A DNA stretch of 10,267 bases from Pseudomonadota bacterium. Lineage in GTDB: Bacteria; Pseudomonadota; Gammaproteobacteria; Burkholderiales; Burkholderiaceae_B. Both the position numbers and the translations under genes were made by a program. This document shows positions 1 to 6,570 of this stretch, in pieces. How positions within the stretch are numbered: the stretch's first letter is position 1; the number at the start of each line of letters is the position of its first letter. Below the pieces are notes generated by a model. The model worked only from the letters and a program-made list of their open reading frames with translations. It was not told where the DNA came from and did not search any database. The DNA is taken from positions 1 through 10,267 of the forward strand of contig JAJYTK010000018.1 of the NCBI GenBank assembly GCA_021793095.1, given 5' to 3'.

Positions 1-26
1 GAACTTGATAAAGGTCAATGATTAGT

Positions 27-49
27 AAAAATTAAAGATCTTAATCTTT
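27..49 (-). terminator. Weak possible terminator after the HdeD-like gene
   Basis: On the minus strand a 6-bp AT-rich stem (AAAGAT / ATCTTT, 4-base loop, plus positions 34-49) is followed by AATTTTT. It sits just after the stop codon at 56-58. The stem is short and has only one G-C pair per arm, so it may be chance in AT-rich DNA. Nothing else is visible in positions 1-55. Confidence 0.25.
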
Positions 50-55
50 TAGCCC

Positions 56-637
56 TCAACGAGCATTTCTAAGTGCGAGCCCTAAAAAGAATAAACTCCA
101 ACCCTGAAATATCAAATCAATGGCTAAGAGCATCCCCATAATAAACACACTGTTATCGGGCCACCCCCAAGCGATCAATAATCCTGCAACCACACTAATC
201 AAACCACTCACGGCCAGCCAGCTCCAACCCTCTTGGGAACGGTGATTAAACCAGATCCATAGACGCAAAGCGCCCAAGCCTATTAAGGTTGCCCCCAGTA
301 GAAAAGTCAAAAGCATGGCGCCAAGCATGGGGTTAATAAAAGCAATCACCCCACCCGCCAAGTACAGCAATCCACTAAAAGACCATAATAAAAAGCTCGC
401 CCAAGGGCGCGTCCGCCATGCATGGATGAGCTGTGCCACCCCACCAATCATCATCATCAGACCAATAAACCATACGCTGACGATAGCTGCAGTCAGAACG
501 TGCACACTGGCGATGATCCCAAGAAGCAATAACAGCAATCCAAGCGCCACAAACCAACCCCATTTGGGCGCCAGAGTTTTAAGCGCCTGTGAGATTGCCG
601 AATCTTTGGGAAAGCGTGGTGGAATAGGGTTTGCCAT
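56..637 (-). CDS. HdeD family (DUF308) integral membrane protein
   Basis: This 193-residue protein is almost entirely hydrophobic, with about six membrane segments (roughly residues 27-47, 50-72, 80-101, 105-127, 139-159 and 165-188). They are separated by short loops, including the charged HAWRTRP and WFNHRSQEG. Length, six-helix layout and Gly/Leu-rich repeating segments fit the HdeD/DUF308 family; E. coli HdeD, linked to acid resistance, is about the same size. The molecular function of the family is not established, so the name is structural only. The ATG at 637 is preceded by AAAGGA at 6-base spacing, which supports this start. The gene is divergent from the methyltransferase, with a 108-base AT-rich gap between them that should hold both promoters. 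I could not pick a convincing -35/-10 pair for this gene. Confidence 0.8.
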   Translation of the reverse strand: MANPIPPRFPKDSAISQALKTLAPKWGWFVALGLLLLLLGIIASVHVLTAAIVSVWFIGLMMMIGGVAQLIHAWRTRPWASFLLWSFSGLLYLAGGVIAFINPMLGAMLLTFLLGATLIGLGALRLWIWFNHRSQEGWSWLAVSGLISVVAGLLIAWGWPDNSVFIMGMLLAIDLIFQGWSLFFLGLALRNAR

Positions 638-745
638 AAAAATCCTTTAAAATAGAACATCCAACTGACCATTTTCATTCTACCCTTTATTAATTGGGCA
701 GCCTAAAACAAATTTTTTTATTAAAAAACATCAAAGGACCTACTC

Positions 746-1360
746 ATGAGTCATGACGATCCAAGAACATTCTGGGATGAGCGTTTTAATCAAACAGAAT
801 ACTATTATGGCAAGCTGCCTAATGATTTCTTGAAAGCGCAGGCAAAAGTATTTCCACGAGGAGGTCAATTGCTCTCTCTGGGCGAGGGTGAAGGTAGAAA
901 TGCAGTTTTTATGGCTCAACAAGGCTATGAGGTCACCGCTTTAGATTCTGCCCCGGCAGGTCTAGACAAAACCCAGCAACTGGCCAAAGAAAAACAGGTC
1001 ACAGTTACCCCTCTACTCGCACACCTCAAATACTATGAGTTTGAACCTCAGGCTTGGGATGGCGTGATTAATATCTTTTGCCACGTCCCCGCCGCGGTGA
1101 GACGCAAAATACACCAAAACCTAGCTTTTACTTTAAAACAAGGGGGCATTTTTTTGATGGAGGCCTACACCCCTGAACAATTAGAGTACGGGACAGGTGG
1201 CCCTAAAAATATTGATCTATTGTATGACCCTGACACCATACGCCAAGAGCTTCAAGGACTAGAGCTACTGCACTTTGAAAAAGTAGAAAGGAATATCGTC
1301 GAGGGGATTGGCCATGATGGCCCATCTTCAGTCCTACAGGTGATTGCCCGCAAAAACTAA
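746..1360 (+). CDS. Class I SAM-dependent methyltransferase, substrate unknown
   Basis: This 204-residue soluble protein has a Rossmann-type methyltransferase core. Motif I is LSLGEGEGRN at residues 43-52 (the SAM-binding glycine-rich loop). The acidic end of strand 2 is in ALDSA (Asp67), which should contact the SAM ribose. A later GGIFLMEAYTP (133-143) fits the post-core strand. The N-terminal FWDERFNQTEYYYGKLPNDFL resembles the cap helix of small TehB-like or thiol/oxyanion-type methyltransferases, but I cannot assign a substrate. The start at 746 has AAAGGA at 733-738 with 7-base spacing. A weak upstream promoter (TTGGGC, 17 bases, TTTATT, about 696-724) is possible but poor. It is the only plus-strand gene here and ends at a bidirectional terminator shared with the convergent DUF4168 gene. 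Confidence 0.85.
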   Translation: MSHDDPRTFWDERFNQTEYYYGKLPNDFLKAQAKVFPRGGQLLSLGEGEGRNAVFMAQQGYEVTALDSAPAGLDKTQQLAKEKQVTVTPLLAHLKYYEFEPQAWDGVINIFCHVPAAVRRKIHQNLAFTLKQGGIFLMEAYTPEQLEYGTGGPKNIDLLYDPDTIRQELQGLELLHFEKVERNIVEGIGHDGPSSVLQVIARKN

Positions 1361-1375
1361 GCCTTGTACACAACA

Positions 1376-1401
1376 AAAAAGCGCCCCAGTGGGCGCTTTT
1401 T
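1376..1401. terminator. Bidirectional intrinsic terminator between convergent genes
   Basis: GCGCCC (1381-1386) pairs with GGGCGC (1391-1396) around a CAGT loop. Flanking A and T runs extend the stem to about 11 bp and supply a U-tract on both strands. It lies 15 bases after the methyltransferase stop (1358-1360) and 27 bases after the DUF4168 stop (1428), so it can end both transcripts. Confidence 0.85.
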
Positions 1402-1427
1402 CTATCTGGCAATAGCCAATAAAAACC

Positions 1428-1811
1428 TTATTGGTTCACCATTTGCTCGACCTTTTGACGCAGTTCGCTGTCCTGTTGAATTGCCAAGCTAATTCCGTTG
1501 TACTCTTCTACCGAGAAACCATCAGCCTCTACTGCTGCAACCATTTTTTCGTCAGCCTCTTGCATAATCTGCTGTTGAGCTGCTTGGTCCTCAGCTTGCT
1601 CGAGCTGTGGCTGATACTCTTGTGCGACCTCAGCTACCTTGCGTGCAGCTGCAACGTAGCGTTCTAGCTGCTCATCGGTAGGTTGCACAATTTCTGGTGC
1701 AGCAGGGGCAGCAGGAGGTGTCGTTTGTTGCGCATAAGACAATGTCGACGCGGCGCCTAAAGTTGCAGCAAAGAAAATGGCAGTGGAAAAACGTTTGATA
1801 CTAAAGGGCAT
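1428..1811 (-). CDS. Exported DUF4168 domain protein
   Basis: This 127-residue protein begins MPFSIKRFSTAIFFAATLG, a clear Sec signal peptide with likely cleavage after SYA (about residue 27). A short Pro/Ala-rich linker follows, then an alpha-helical, Glu/Gln-rich domain (about residues 40-127). The segments EQLERYVAAARKVAEV, EYQPQLEQAED, EADGFSVEEYNGI and DSELRQKVEQM match my memory of DUF4168, a periplasmic family of unknown function. The ATG at 1811 is chosen because AGGAGG at 1817-1822 sits 5 bases upstream. An in-frame GTG at 1817 would overlap that ribosome site and can be dismissed. It has its own 5' region with an imperfect inverted repeat (1861-1890) and ends at the shared terminator. 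There are no cysteines or catalytic motifs; a stress or envelope role is only a guess. Confidence 0.85.
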   Translation of the reverse strand: MPFSIKRFSTAIFFAATLGAASTLSYAQQTTPPAAPAAPEIVQPTDEQLERYVAAARKVAEVAQEYQPQLEQAEDQAAQQQIMQEADEKMVAAVEADGFSVEEYNGISLAIQQDSELRQKVEQMVNQ

Positions 1812-1860
1812 GTGCACCTCCTAAAGATGAATGGTCTACCCATCATCGCCAAGACCACCC

Positions 1861-1890
1861 AACACTGGCAAGTTTCCACTTGTAAGTGTT
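1861..1890 (-). repeat. Imperfect inverted repeat in the DUF4168 leader
   Basis: The plus strand reads AACACTGGCAAGT (1861-1873), TTCC, then ACTTGTAAGTGTT (1878-1890). The arms pair over 13 positions with two mismatches in the middle. Read as minus-strand RNA it is a 6-bp lower stem, a 2x2 internal loop, a 5-bp upper stem and a GGAA loop, which is a GNRA-type tetraloop. It lies about 50 bases upstream of the DUF4168 start and could be an mRNA leader hairpin or a protein-binding operator. Confidence 0.55.
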
Positions 1891-1923
1891 CATTTCTCGG
1901 CAAAGTCCAAGATTACGGGGCTT

Positions 1924-1953
1924 TTAACACTTTTATTGTTCTCTTTATATAAA
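1924..1953 (+). promoter_or_regulatory. Candidate plus-strand sigma-70 promoter in the gap
   Basis: TTAACA (1924-1929, 5 of 6 to the -35 consensus), an 18-base spacer, then TATAAA (1948-1953, 5 of 6 to the -10 consensus). Start of transcription would be near 1960. No plus-strand gene lies downstream, so it could drive a short RNA, or the match may be chance in AT-rich DNA. Confidence 0.3.
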
Positions 1954-2110
1954 CTGTAATTGTAAGTATTGTTACATGCACCTTTGAGCAAAAAGGAGCC
2001 GTGGACTCAGCTTTGCTTTTTTCATCGAAGTCTAAATCAATATTCACACTCAGTTACTGATCCATCATTTTTTTCCATTTTAATAGCAAAGCTTGATGAT
2101 CCTTAACACT

Positions 2111-2140
2111 AAAAAAAGAGCCGTACACTACGTACGGCTC
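2111..2140 (-). terminator. Intrinsic terminator of the cytochrome operon
   Basis: GAGCCGTAC (2118-2126) pairs perfectly with GTACGGCTC (2132-2140) around a 5-base loop. On the minus strand the stem is followed by seven T residues (2111-2117). It lies 84 bases after the stop codon of the TsdA-like gene. Confidence 0.85.
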
Positions 2141-2223
2141 ATTATTAGACAGGTTAAAACACCATTAATCCATCAAATTTCGGTGCTCTTAGAAAATAGT
2201 GGAGCTATGGTTTTGGCAATATT

Positions 2224-3297
2224 TTAGTTGCTTGATTGACCGCTGAAATCACGTGGACGAAGCACATCAGGGGCTAAAAAGTCCTTGTGTCCAACATTAT
2301 CGTGGTCGCCTAAAAGCTGCCCATCCACCTCTACCCCATAGAGGGTATGCTTATGAAAGGTATCCAGATACTTTTCACGGGTCTCCACCACATCACCGGT
2401 ATAACGAGGGTCCTGAGGCCTCTCTTGGCTATCAATATACTGTGCTAAATCCCAAGCATCTTGAACGCTGATGGTATTGGGCTGGCCTAATGGCATGTTG
2501 TACTTAATAAAGGATGCCAAGGTAAATACTCTGGAGATCCCTGCCCCCCAATTATAAGAGTCATCACCCCATACGGCAGGGAAAACGACTTGACCATCCA
2601 CCACCTGTCCCGCACCATCTTCGCTGTGGCAGACAGCACAATTTTGTGCATACACCTCTTTGCCACGCAGGGCATCTGGCTCGAGCTCGGGATCCTCTAG
2701 GCGAGGATAGCCGCGTCCGTACATTTTCTTGGACTCATACATGGGCACCCCTTTTGCCAACCACTGCAGGTAAGCACTCAGAGCCAACATATCATCGCTG
2801 CCATACTCTGGAGGTGTCCCGTTCATGGAATAAGTAAAACAGCCAGCAATACGCTCTTCGAGGTTATTCACATGATCGTTTTTAGGCCGATAATCGGGCA
2901 ATACCACCGCCGCTGGCCACACTGGCCCTGAAAAAGGTAAACGCCCATCGCCTAGGTGACAGCTCGCGCAATCCATGTTGTTAAAAACATTTTCACCCCG
3001 CAATTGTTGGGTGTTTACGAATAAATCATGACCTCTGCGAATGGTTTCTTTGAGTTTAGGATGAATGTCTTCGTCTTCAAGTGCATCAATGGCAGGTGGT
3101 ATATGAACAAACTCGCCATCCTGTGGTAACGGGGCACCTGGCGCCACATTTTCTATAAACTTGACCAGTTCCTCGCTGGGTTCACCGTCAATGACACCTG
3201 TGTAGCGATCCATGCCCACCACAGAAAAAGATGCCAAGGCACCCAATGCAAGTACGGCCCCCTGTTTTAAGGTAAATTTCTGAATACTATTTAACAC
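2224..3297 (-). CDS. tsdA: TsdA-family diheme cytochrome c (thiosulfate dehydrogenase / tetrathionate reductase)
   Basis: This periplasmic diheme c-type cytochrome is predicted to interconvert two thiosulfate and one tetrathionate plus two electrons. The GTG at 3297 is preceded by CAGGAGAG and gives 357 residues. A longer frame to 3363 would overlap the upstream gene and add a non-signal sequence. The N-terminus has a basic stretch and a hydrophobic segment (about residues 8-28), a signal peptide or membrane anchor with no clean AXA site. Haem sites are CASCH (110-114) and CAVCH (220-224). Between them, ERIAGCFTYSMNG holds Cys153, which matches the unusual Cys axial ligand of the catalytic haem in TsdA. 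Haem 2 should be ligated by Met268 in IKYNMPLGQ. The segment from CASCHLGDG through YRPKNDHVNNLEER is also TsdA-like. It lies 13 bases after a c4-like diheme gene, the usual tsdB-tsdA order. Whether it oxidises thiosulfate or reduces tetrathionate in vivo is not decidable from sequence. Confidence 0.85.
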   Translation of the reverse strand: MLNSIQKFTLKQGAVLALGALASFSVVGMDRYTGVIDGEPSEELVKFIENVAPGAPLPQDGEFVHIPPAIDALEDEDIHPKLKETIRRGHDLFVNTQQLRGENVFNNMDCASCHLGDGRLPFSGPVWPAAVVLPDYRPKNDHVNNLEERIAGCFTYSMNGTPPEYGSDDMLALSAYLQWLAKGVPMYESKKMYGRGYPRLEDPELEPDALRGKEVYAQNCAVCHSEDGAGQVVDGQVVFPAVWGDDSYNWGAGISRVFTLASFIKYNMPLGQPNTISVQDAWDLAQYIDSQERPQDPRYTGDVVETREKYLDTFHKHTLYGVEVDGQLLGDHDNVGHKDFLAPDVLRPRDFSGQSSN

Positions 3298-3310
3298 GCT
3301 GCTCTCCTGG

Positions 3311-3994
3311 CTATTTGGAATTATTCTCGGGCAAGACGGGCTGTTGACCCAACCATGCGGCAACTGCCTGCATGTCTTCTTGGGTCATGCGCTGCGCGAT
3401 GCTTTTCATAAGTCCCAATGGATCATTTTCACGCTCACCCTCTTTCCATGCCTGCAACTGCTTGACGATATAAGCAGGGTGTTGACCAGAAATATTAGGG
3501 AAGGTGCTGCCCACCCCGTGATTGCCAGGTCCATGGCAACTCACACAAGCAACAATGTAGCGATCCCAGTCGCCGTTTAAAGCCAGCTCGCGGCCCCGTT
3601 CCAAAAGCGCCTCAGAGGCCTCAACGGATGCATCCGCGGTAACCTCTAAACTTGAATAATAAACAGCCACATCATGGACCTGCTCATCATCCAGCATATT
3701 GGCAAAAGGCTGCATAGAAGCGTTGGTGCGACGCCCTTCTTTAAAATCTGTGAGTTGCGTCACAATATAGTCAGGATGCAAACCCGTTAGGCGCGGCCAA
3801 GGTTCGGCGCCCTCATTGTTCATCCCACTGCCATCCGCTTGGTGACAAGCCACACAAGTCGCCGCGGCGGCCTTGCCACGCTCAATCGCCTCGGGGTCAA
3901 GGTCCTCTGCCCAAGCCCCTTGCCCGAGCAATCCCACCCCAAGGGCAGCAACCGCTATGCTGCGGCCCAGACTTCTTTTTATCTGGTTATTCAT
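3311..3994 (-). CDS. tsdB: Diheme c4-like cytochrome, probable TsdB electron acceptor
   Basis: This 227-residue protein has a classic Sec signal peptide ending AWA, with cleavage after about residue 29. Two homologous cytochrome c domains follow. Haem sites are CVACH (47-51) and CVSCH (150-154), and likely axial methionines are Met94 (NASMQPFANML) and Met196 (GLMKSIAQRM). This two-domain layout is that of cytochrome c4. Encoded directly upstream of a TsdA homologue, it is best read as TsdB, which accepts electrons from TsdA and passes them to a terminal oxidase; that role comes from the context. The ATG at 3994 is chosen because GAGGG lies at suitable spacing and the signal peptide starts there. 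The alternative ATG at 4039 lacks a ribosome site and would put 15 polar residues before the signal peptide. A plausible promoter lies at 4057-4085. Confidence 0.8.
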   Translation of the reverse strand: MNNQIKRSLGRSIAVAALGVGLLGQGAWAEDLDPEAIERGKAAAATCVACHQADGSGMNNEGAEPWPRLTGLHPDYIVTQLTDFKEGRRTNASMQPFANMLDDEQVHDVAVYYSSLEVTADASVEASEALLERGRELALNGDWDRYIVACVSCHGPGNHGVGSTFPNISGQHPAYIVKQLQAWKEGERENDPLGLMKSIAQRMTQEDMQAVAAWLGQQPVLPENNSK

Positions 3995-4056
3995 AAAACC
4001 CTCGCTATCAACGTTTATATCTAATATAAGTTTTTTCATATTGTTATAACCAAAGC

Positions 4057-4085
4057 ATTTTAAATAAAGAATAGTTATTCGTAAA
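4057..4085 (-). promoter_or_regulatory. Candidate sigma-70 promoter for the tsdB-tsdA operon
   Basis: On the minus strand TTTACG (plus 4080-4085, 4 of 6) and TAAAAT (plus 4057-4062, 5 of 6) are separated by exactly 17 bases. The predicted start is about 50-55 bases before the chosen tsdB ATG. It lies between the rpoD terminator and tsdB. A GTTATAAC palindrome (4043-4050) overlaps the expected start site and could be an operator half, but it is short. Confidence 0.45.
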
Positions 4086-4100
4086 CTAAGTGACCACTAG

Positions 4101-4136
4101 AAATAAAAAACGCCCAGACGTACTGTCTGGGCGTTT
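4101..4136 (-). terminator. Strong intrinsic terminator of the rpsU-dnaG-rpoD operon
   Basis: AAACGCCCAGAC (4108-4119) pairs perfectly with GTCTGGGCGTTT (4125-4136), a 12-bp stem with a 5-base loop. On the minus strand it continues into a T-rich tract (TTTTTTATTT). It lies about 60 bases after the rpoD stop codon. Two further small stems occur between stop and terminator (4141-4152 and 4157-4173). Confidence 0.9.
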
Positions 4137-4194
4137 AGGTGCTGAACTCAGCGGCGGCTCATACGTGATGAGCGCCCTCATTGTTTAAAGGTGA

Positions 4195-6570
4195 TTATTT
4201 ACCCTCTAAAAAAGATTTGAGCTTGTCGGCACGGCTAGGATGACGCAACTTGCGCAGTGCCTTAGCTTCTATTTGGCGTATCCGCTCTCGAGTGACATCA
4301 AACTGCTTGCCCACTTCTTCGAGGGTTTGGTCTGTGCTCATCTCAATGCCGAAACGCATCCGCAGGACTTTTGCCTCACGGGGCGTCAAAGAGTCTAAGA
4401 CCTCTTTAACAATATCCTGCATTGAGCCATGCAACGCAGTATCCATTGGAGATGCCGTATTGACATCCTCGATGAAATCGCCGAGATGTGAATCATCATC
4501 ATCGCCGATTGGCGTCTCCATAGAGATTGGCTCTTTGGCAATTTTGAGGATTTTGCGCACACGATCTTCGGGCAAGTCCATCTTTTGCGCCAAGGTAGCT
4601 GGGTCAGGCTCCTCACCAGTTTCTTGTAGAATTTGGCGATTGATTCTGTTGAGCTTGTTGATGGTCTCAATCATATGTACCGGTATTCGAATGGTACGTG
4701 CCTGATCCGCAATTGAGCGCGTGATGGCCTGGCGTATCCACCAAGTCGCATAAGTCGAAAATTTGTAACCGCGTCGGTACTCAAACTTATCGACTGCTTT
4801 CATGAGGCCAATATTGCCCTCTTGGATTAAATCCAAGAACTGCAAACCACGGTTGGTATATTTTTTGGCAATAGAAATCACCAAACGAAGGTTGGCCTCA
4901 GTCATATCACGCTTGGCTCGCGCAGCCTTGGCCTCACCCGACAACATGCGCTTGTAGGCATCTTTGAGATCACCCAAGGGCAGGACCACATCCTTTTGGA
5001 TTTCAATCAATTTACCCTGTAACTCTTGAATGGCCGGCACATAGCGCTCGAGATCCTCTTGATAAGGCGGATTTTTTTGTAGCTCAAGCTCGGCCCACTC
5101 TAATTCTGTTTCATTACCTGGGAAGCTCTTGATGAAATGAGAGCGTGGCATGCGGGCACGGTTAACACAAATGTCGAGGATTTCCCGCTCGTATTTACGC
5201 ACCTCGGCCACACGCTCACGCATCGTATCCGTGAGCTTTTCTACCATTCTGGCAGTAAAACGAATCCCCATAAATTCATCAAGGATGTTTTGCTTGGCCT
5301 CGATATAACCTGGACTGCGATATCCCTCGGACTCAAATGCAACACGCATTTTTTCAAACCAATCCTGGATCACATCGAATTTTTTGAGTGCTTTTTCGTG
5401 CAGGTATTCGATTTGTGAGCTGCTCATCCCGCCTGCAGGGCCCTCTTCGCCGTCTTCGCTCTTGGCGCCTGCCCCGGCGTACTCTTCGCCCGTATCATCA
5501 ATCAGGCCATCCACAACATCGTCGATGGGCATATTACCCTCACGGACCTCATTGATATAGGCCAAGACCTCATTGACCGTCGTTGGACAAGCAGCGATGG
5601 CCATGACCATATCCTTGAGGCCCTCTTCGATACGCTTGGCAATTTCAATCTCGCCTTCGCGCGTCAAGAGCTCGACCGAGCCCATTTCACGCATATACAT
5701 ACGTACAGGGTCAGTGGTGCGGCCAAAATCAGAGTCCACTGTGGTCAGCGCAGCATCGGCCTCTTCGTCCACATCGTCATCAACCGCGGCCACCGGTGCA
5801 TTGTCACTCATCAATAAGGTTTCAGCGTCTGGGGCCTGATCATAAACGGATATCCCCATATCACCGAAGGTCGTGATGATGCGCTCAATAGCATCAGCAT
5901 CGACCAAATCATCGGGCAAGTGATCGTTAATCTCACCGTAGGTCAAATAACCTCGCTCTTTGCCGAGCTTAATCAGGGCCTTTAAGCGATTGCGGCGCGA
6001 CTCTTGCTCTTCGGGCGTTAGTTGACCACGCCCCCCGAAGACATCGCGTCCACCCCCCGCACCACGTGCGGATTTCTTTGCACCGCGGCGGGCAGGTTGT
6101 GGCTCGGGGATGTCCTCTACCGAATCATCATCGATGAAGTCATCATCAAGATCATCGAAAGCGGTACTTTGAGCTGCCTTTTTAGCCGCTTTCTTAGCGG
6201 TGGCCTTTTTTGCCACTTTTTTAGCTGCTTTTGTTGCTGTTTTGGTGGCCTTTTTTGCCGCCTTTTTAGCAGTCGCCTGCTTGGCTGAAGCCTTTTTCGC
6301 AGCCGCTTTTTTAGCCACCTTTTTGGCGGCCTTTTTTGCCGCTTTCTTTGCTACTTTTTTGGCTGCTGCTTTTTTCGTCGCCTTTTTAGCTACCTTTTTA
6401 GCCGCTTTTTTAGCAGCCTTTTTGGCGGCAGGTTGAGCCTCTGTGCCCTGGACGGCTTCCTCGACTTGTGTAGACGTGCTTTTGTCGCCAGAAGCCTGAG
6501 CATAAGCGATGGTTGTTGCACGTGTAGTCGTAGTTGGTTTACCAGTCGATTGTGTCATATTGGATTCCAT
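4195..6570 (-). CDS. rpoD: Primary sigma factor RpoD (sigma-70) with long Lys/Ala-rich N-terminal tail
   Basis: This 791-residue housekeeping sigma factor directs RNA polymerase to -10/-35 promoters. Residues 1-47 are polar. Residues 50-131 are a low-complexity Lys/Ala tract with 37 lysines in 82 positions, followed by an acidic block (about 139-155). Region 1.1 is about 184-260 and region 1.2 about 286-320, with the non-conserved region between 1.2 and region 2. Region 2 is about 556-630 and includes the core-binding [19 protein letters not shown] and the -10 melting [13 protein letters not shown]. Region 3 is about 630-705. Region 4 is about 726-785, with the -35 helix-turn-helix at about 749-772 ([20 protein letters not shown]). 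Everything from region 1.1 on is canonical, and E. coli RpoD (613 residues) lacks the tail. A start at 6558 would also be in frame, and neither start has a clear Shine-Dalgarno. It is third in the operon after rpsU and dnaG. Confidence 0.97.
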   Translation of the reverse strand: MESNMTQSTGKPTTTTRATTIAYAQASGDKSTSTQVEEAVQGTEAQPAAKKAAKKAAKKVAKKATKKAAAKKVAKKAAKKAAKKVAKKAAAKKASAKQATAKKAAKKATKTATKAAKKVAKKATAKKAAKKAAQSTAFDDLDDDFIDDDSVEDIPEPQPARRGAKKSARGAGGGRDVFGGRGQLTPEEQESRRNRLKALIKLGKERGYLTYGEINDHLPDDLVDADAIERIITTFGDMGISVYDQAPDAETLLMSDNAPVAAVDDDVDEEADAALTTVDSDFGRTTDPVRMYMREMGSVELLTREGEIEIAKRIEEGLKDMVMAIAACPTTVNEVLAYINEVREGNMPIDDVVDGLIDDTGEEYAGAGAKSEDGEEGPAGGMSSSQIEYLHEKALKKFDVIQDWFEKMRVAFESEGYRSPGYIEAKQNILDEFMGIRFTARMVEKLTDTMRERVAEVRKYEREILDICVNRARMPRSHFIKSFPGNETELEWAELELQKNPPYQEDLERYVPAIQELQGKLIEIQKDVVLPLGDLKDAYKRMLSGEAKAARAKRDMTEANLRLVISIAKKYTNRGLQFLDLIQEGNIGLMKAVDKFEYRRGYKFSTYATWWIRQAITRSIADQARTIRIPVHMIETINKLNRINRQILQETGEEPDPATLAQKMDLPEDRVRKILKIAKEPISMETPIGDDDDSHLGDFIEDVNTASPMDTALHGSMQDIVKEVLDSLTPREAKVLRMRFGIEMSTDQTLEEVGKQFDVTRERIRQIEAKALRKLRHPSRADKLKSFLEGK
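6172..6429 (-). repeat. Low-complexity Lys/Ala codon repeat inside rpoD
   Basis: This stretch encodes about 86 residues of variations on [11 protein letters not shown] and AKKATAKKA, seen on the plus strand as many near copies of GCC/GCT-TTTTT units. Such DNA is prone to slippage and could vary in length between strains. The composition resembles eukaryotic histone H1 tails and bacterial AlgP/HctB-type proteins. Confidence 0.85.

Larger units (their letters stand above)
1812..2223. other. 412-base intergenic region between the DUF4168 and tsdA-like genes
   Basis: This is the longest gene-free stretch in the window. From left to right it holds the DUF4168 ribosome site (1817-1822), an imperfect inverted repeat (1861-1890), a candidate plus-strand promoter (1924-1953), a second copy of the TTGTAAGTRTT element (1960-1970), a weak plus-strand hairpin with a T-run (1987-2021), and the terminator of the cytochrome operon (2111-2140). 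The 2141-2223 part shows nothing I can interpret. No convincing ORF is present; a 19-codon GTG frame at 2001-2060 is noted only as rejected. Confidence 0.7.

Noticed and set aside
315..650. 111-codon plus-strand open frame
   Set aside because: It lies antisense to the HdeD-like gene, whose membrane-segment pattern and ribosome site are clear, and its own translation shows no family features.
2001..2060. 19-codon GTG frame after AAGGAG on the plus strand
   Set aside because: The ribosome site is only about 2 bases from the start, the peptide has no recognisable feature, and the start lies in the loop of the candidate hairpin.
6200..6436. Plus-strand Ala/Phe/Leu-rich open frame that looks like a membrane protein
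   Set aside because: It is the exact antisense of the Lys/Ala codon repeat in rpoD and has no ribosome site of its own.
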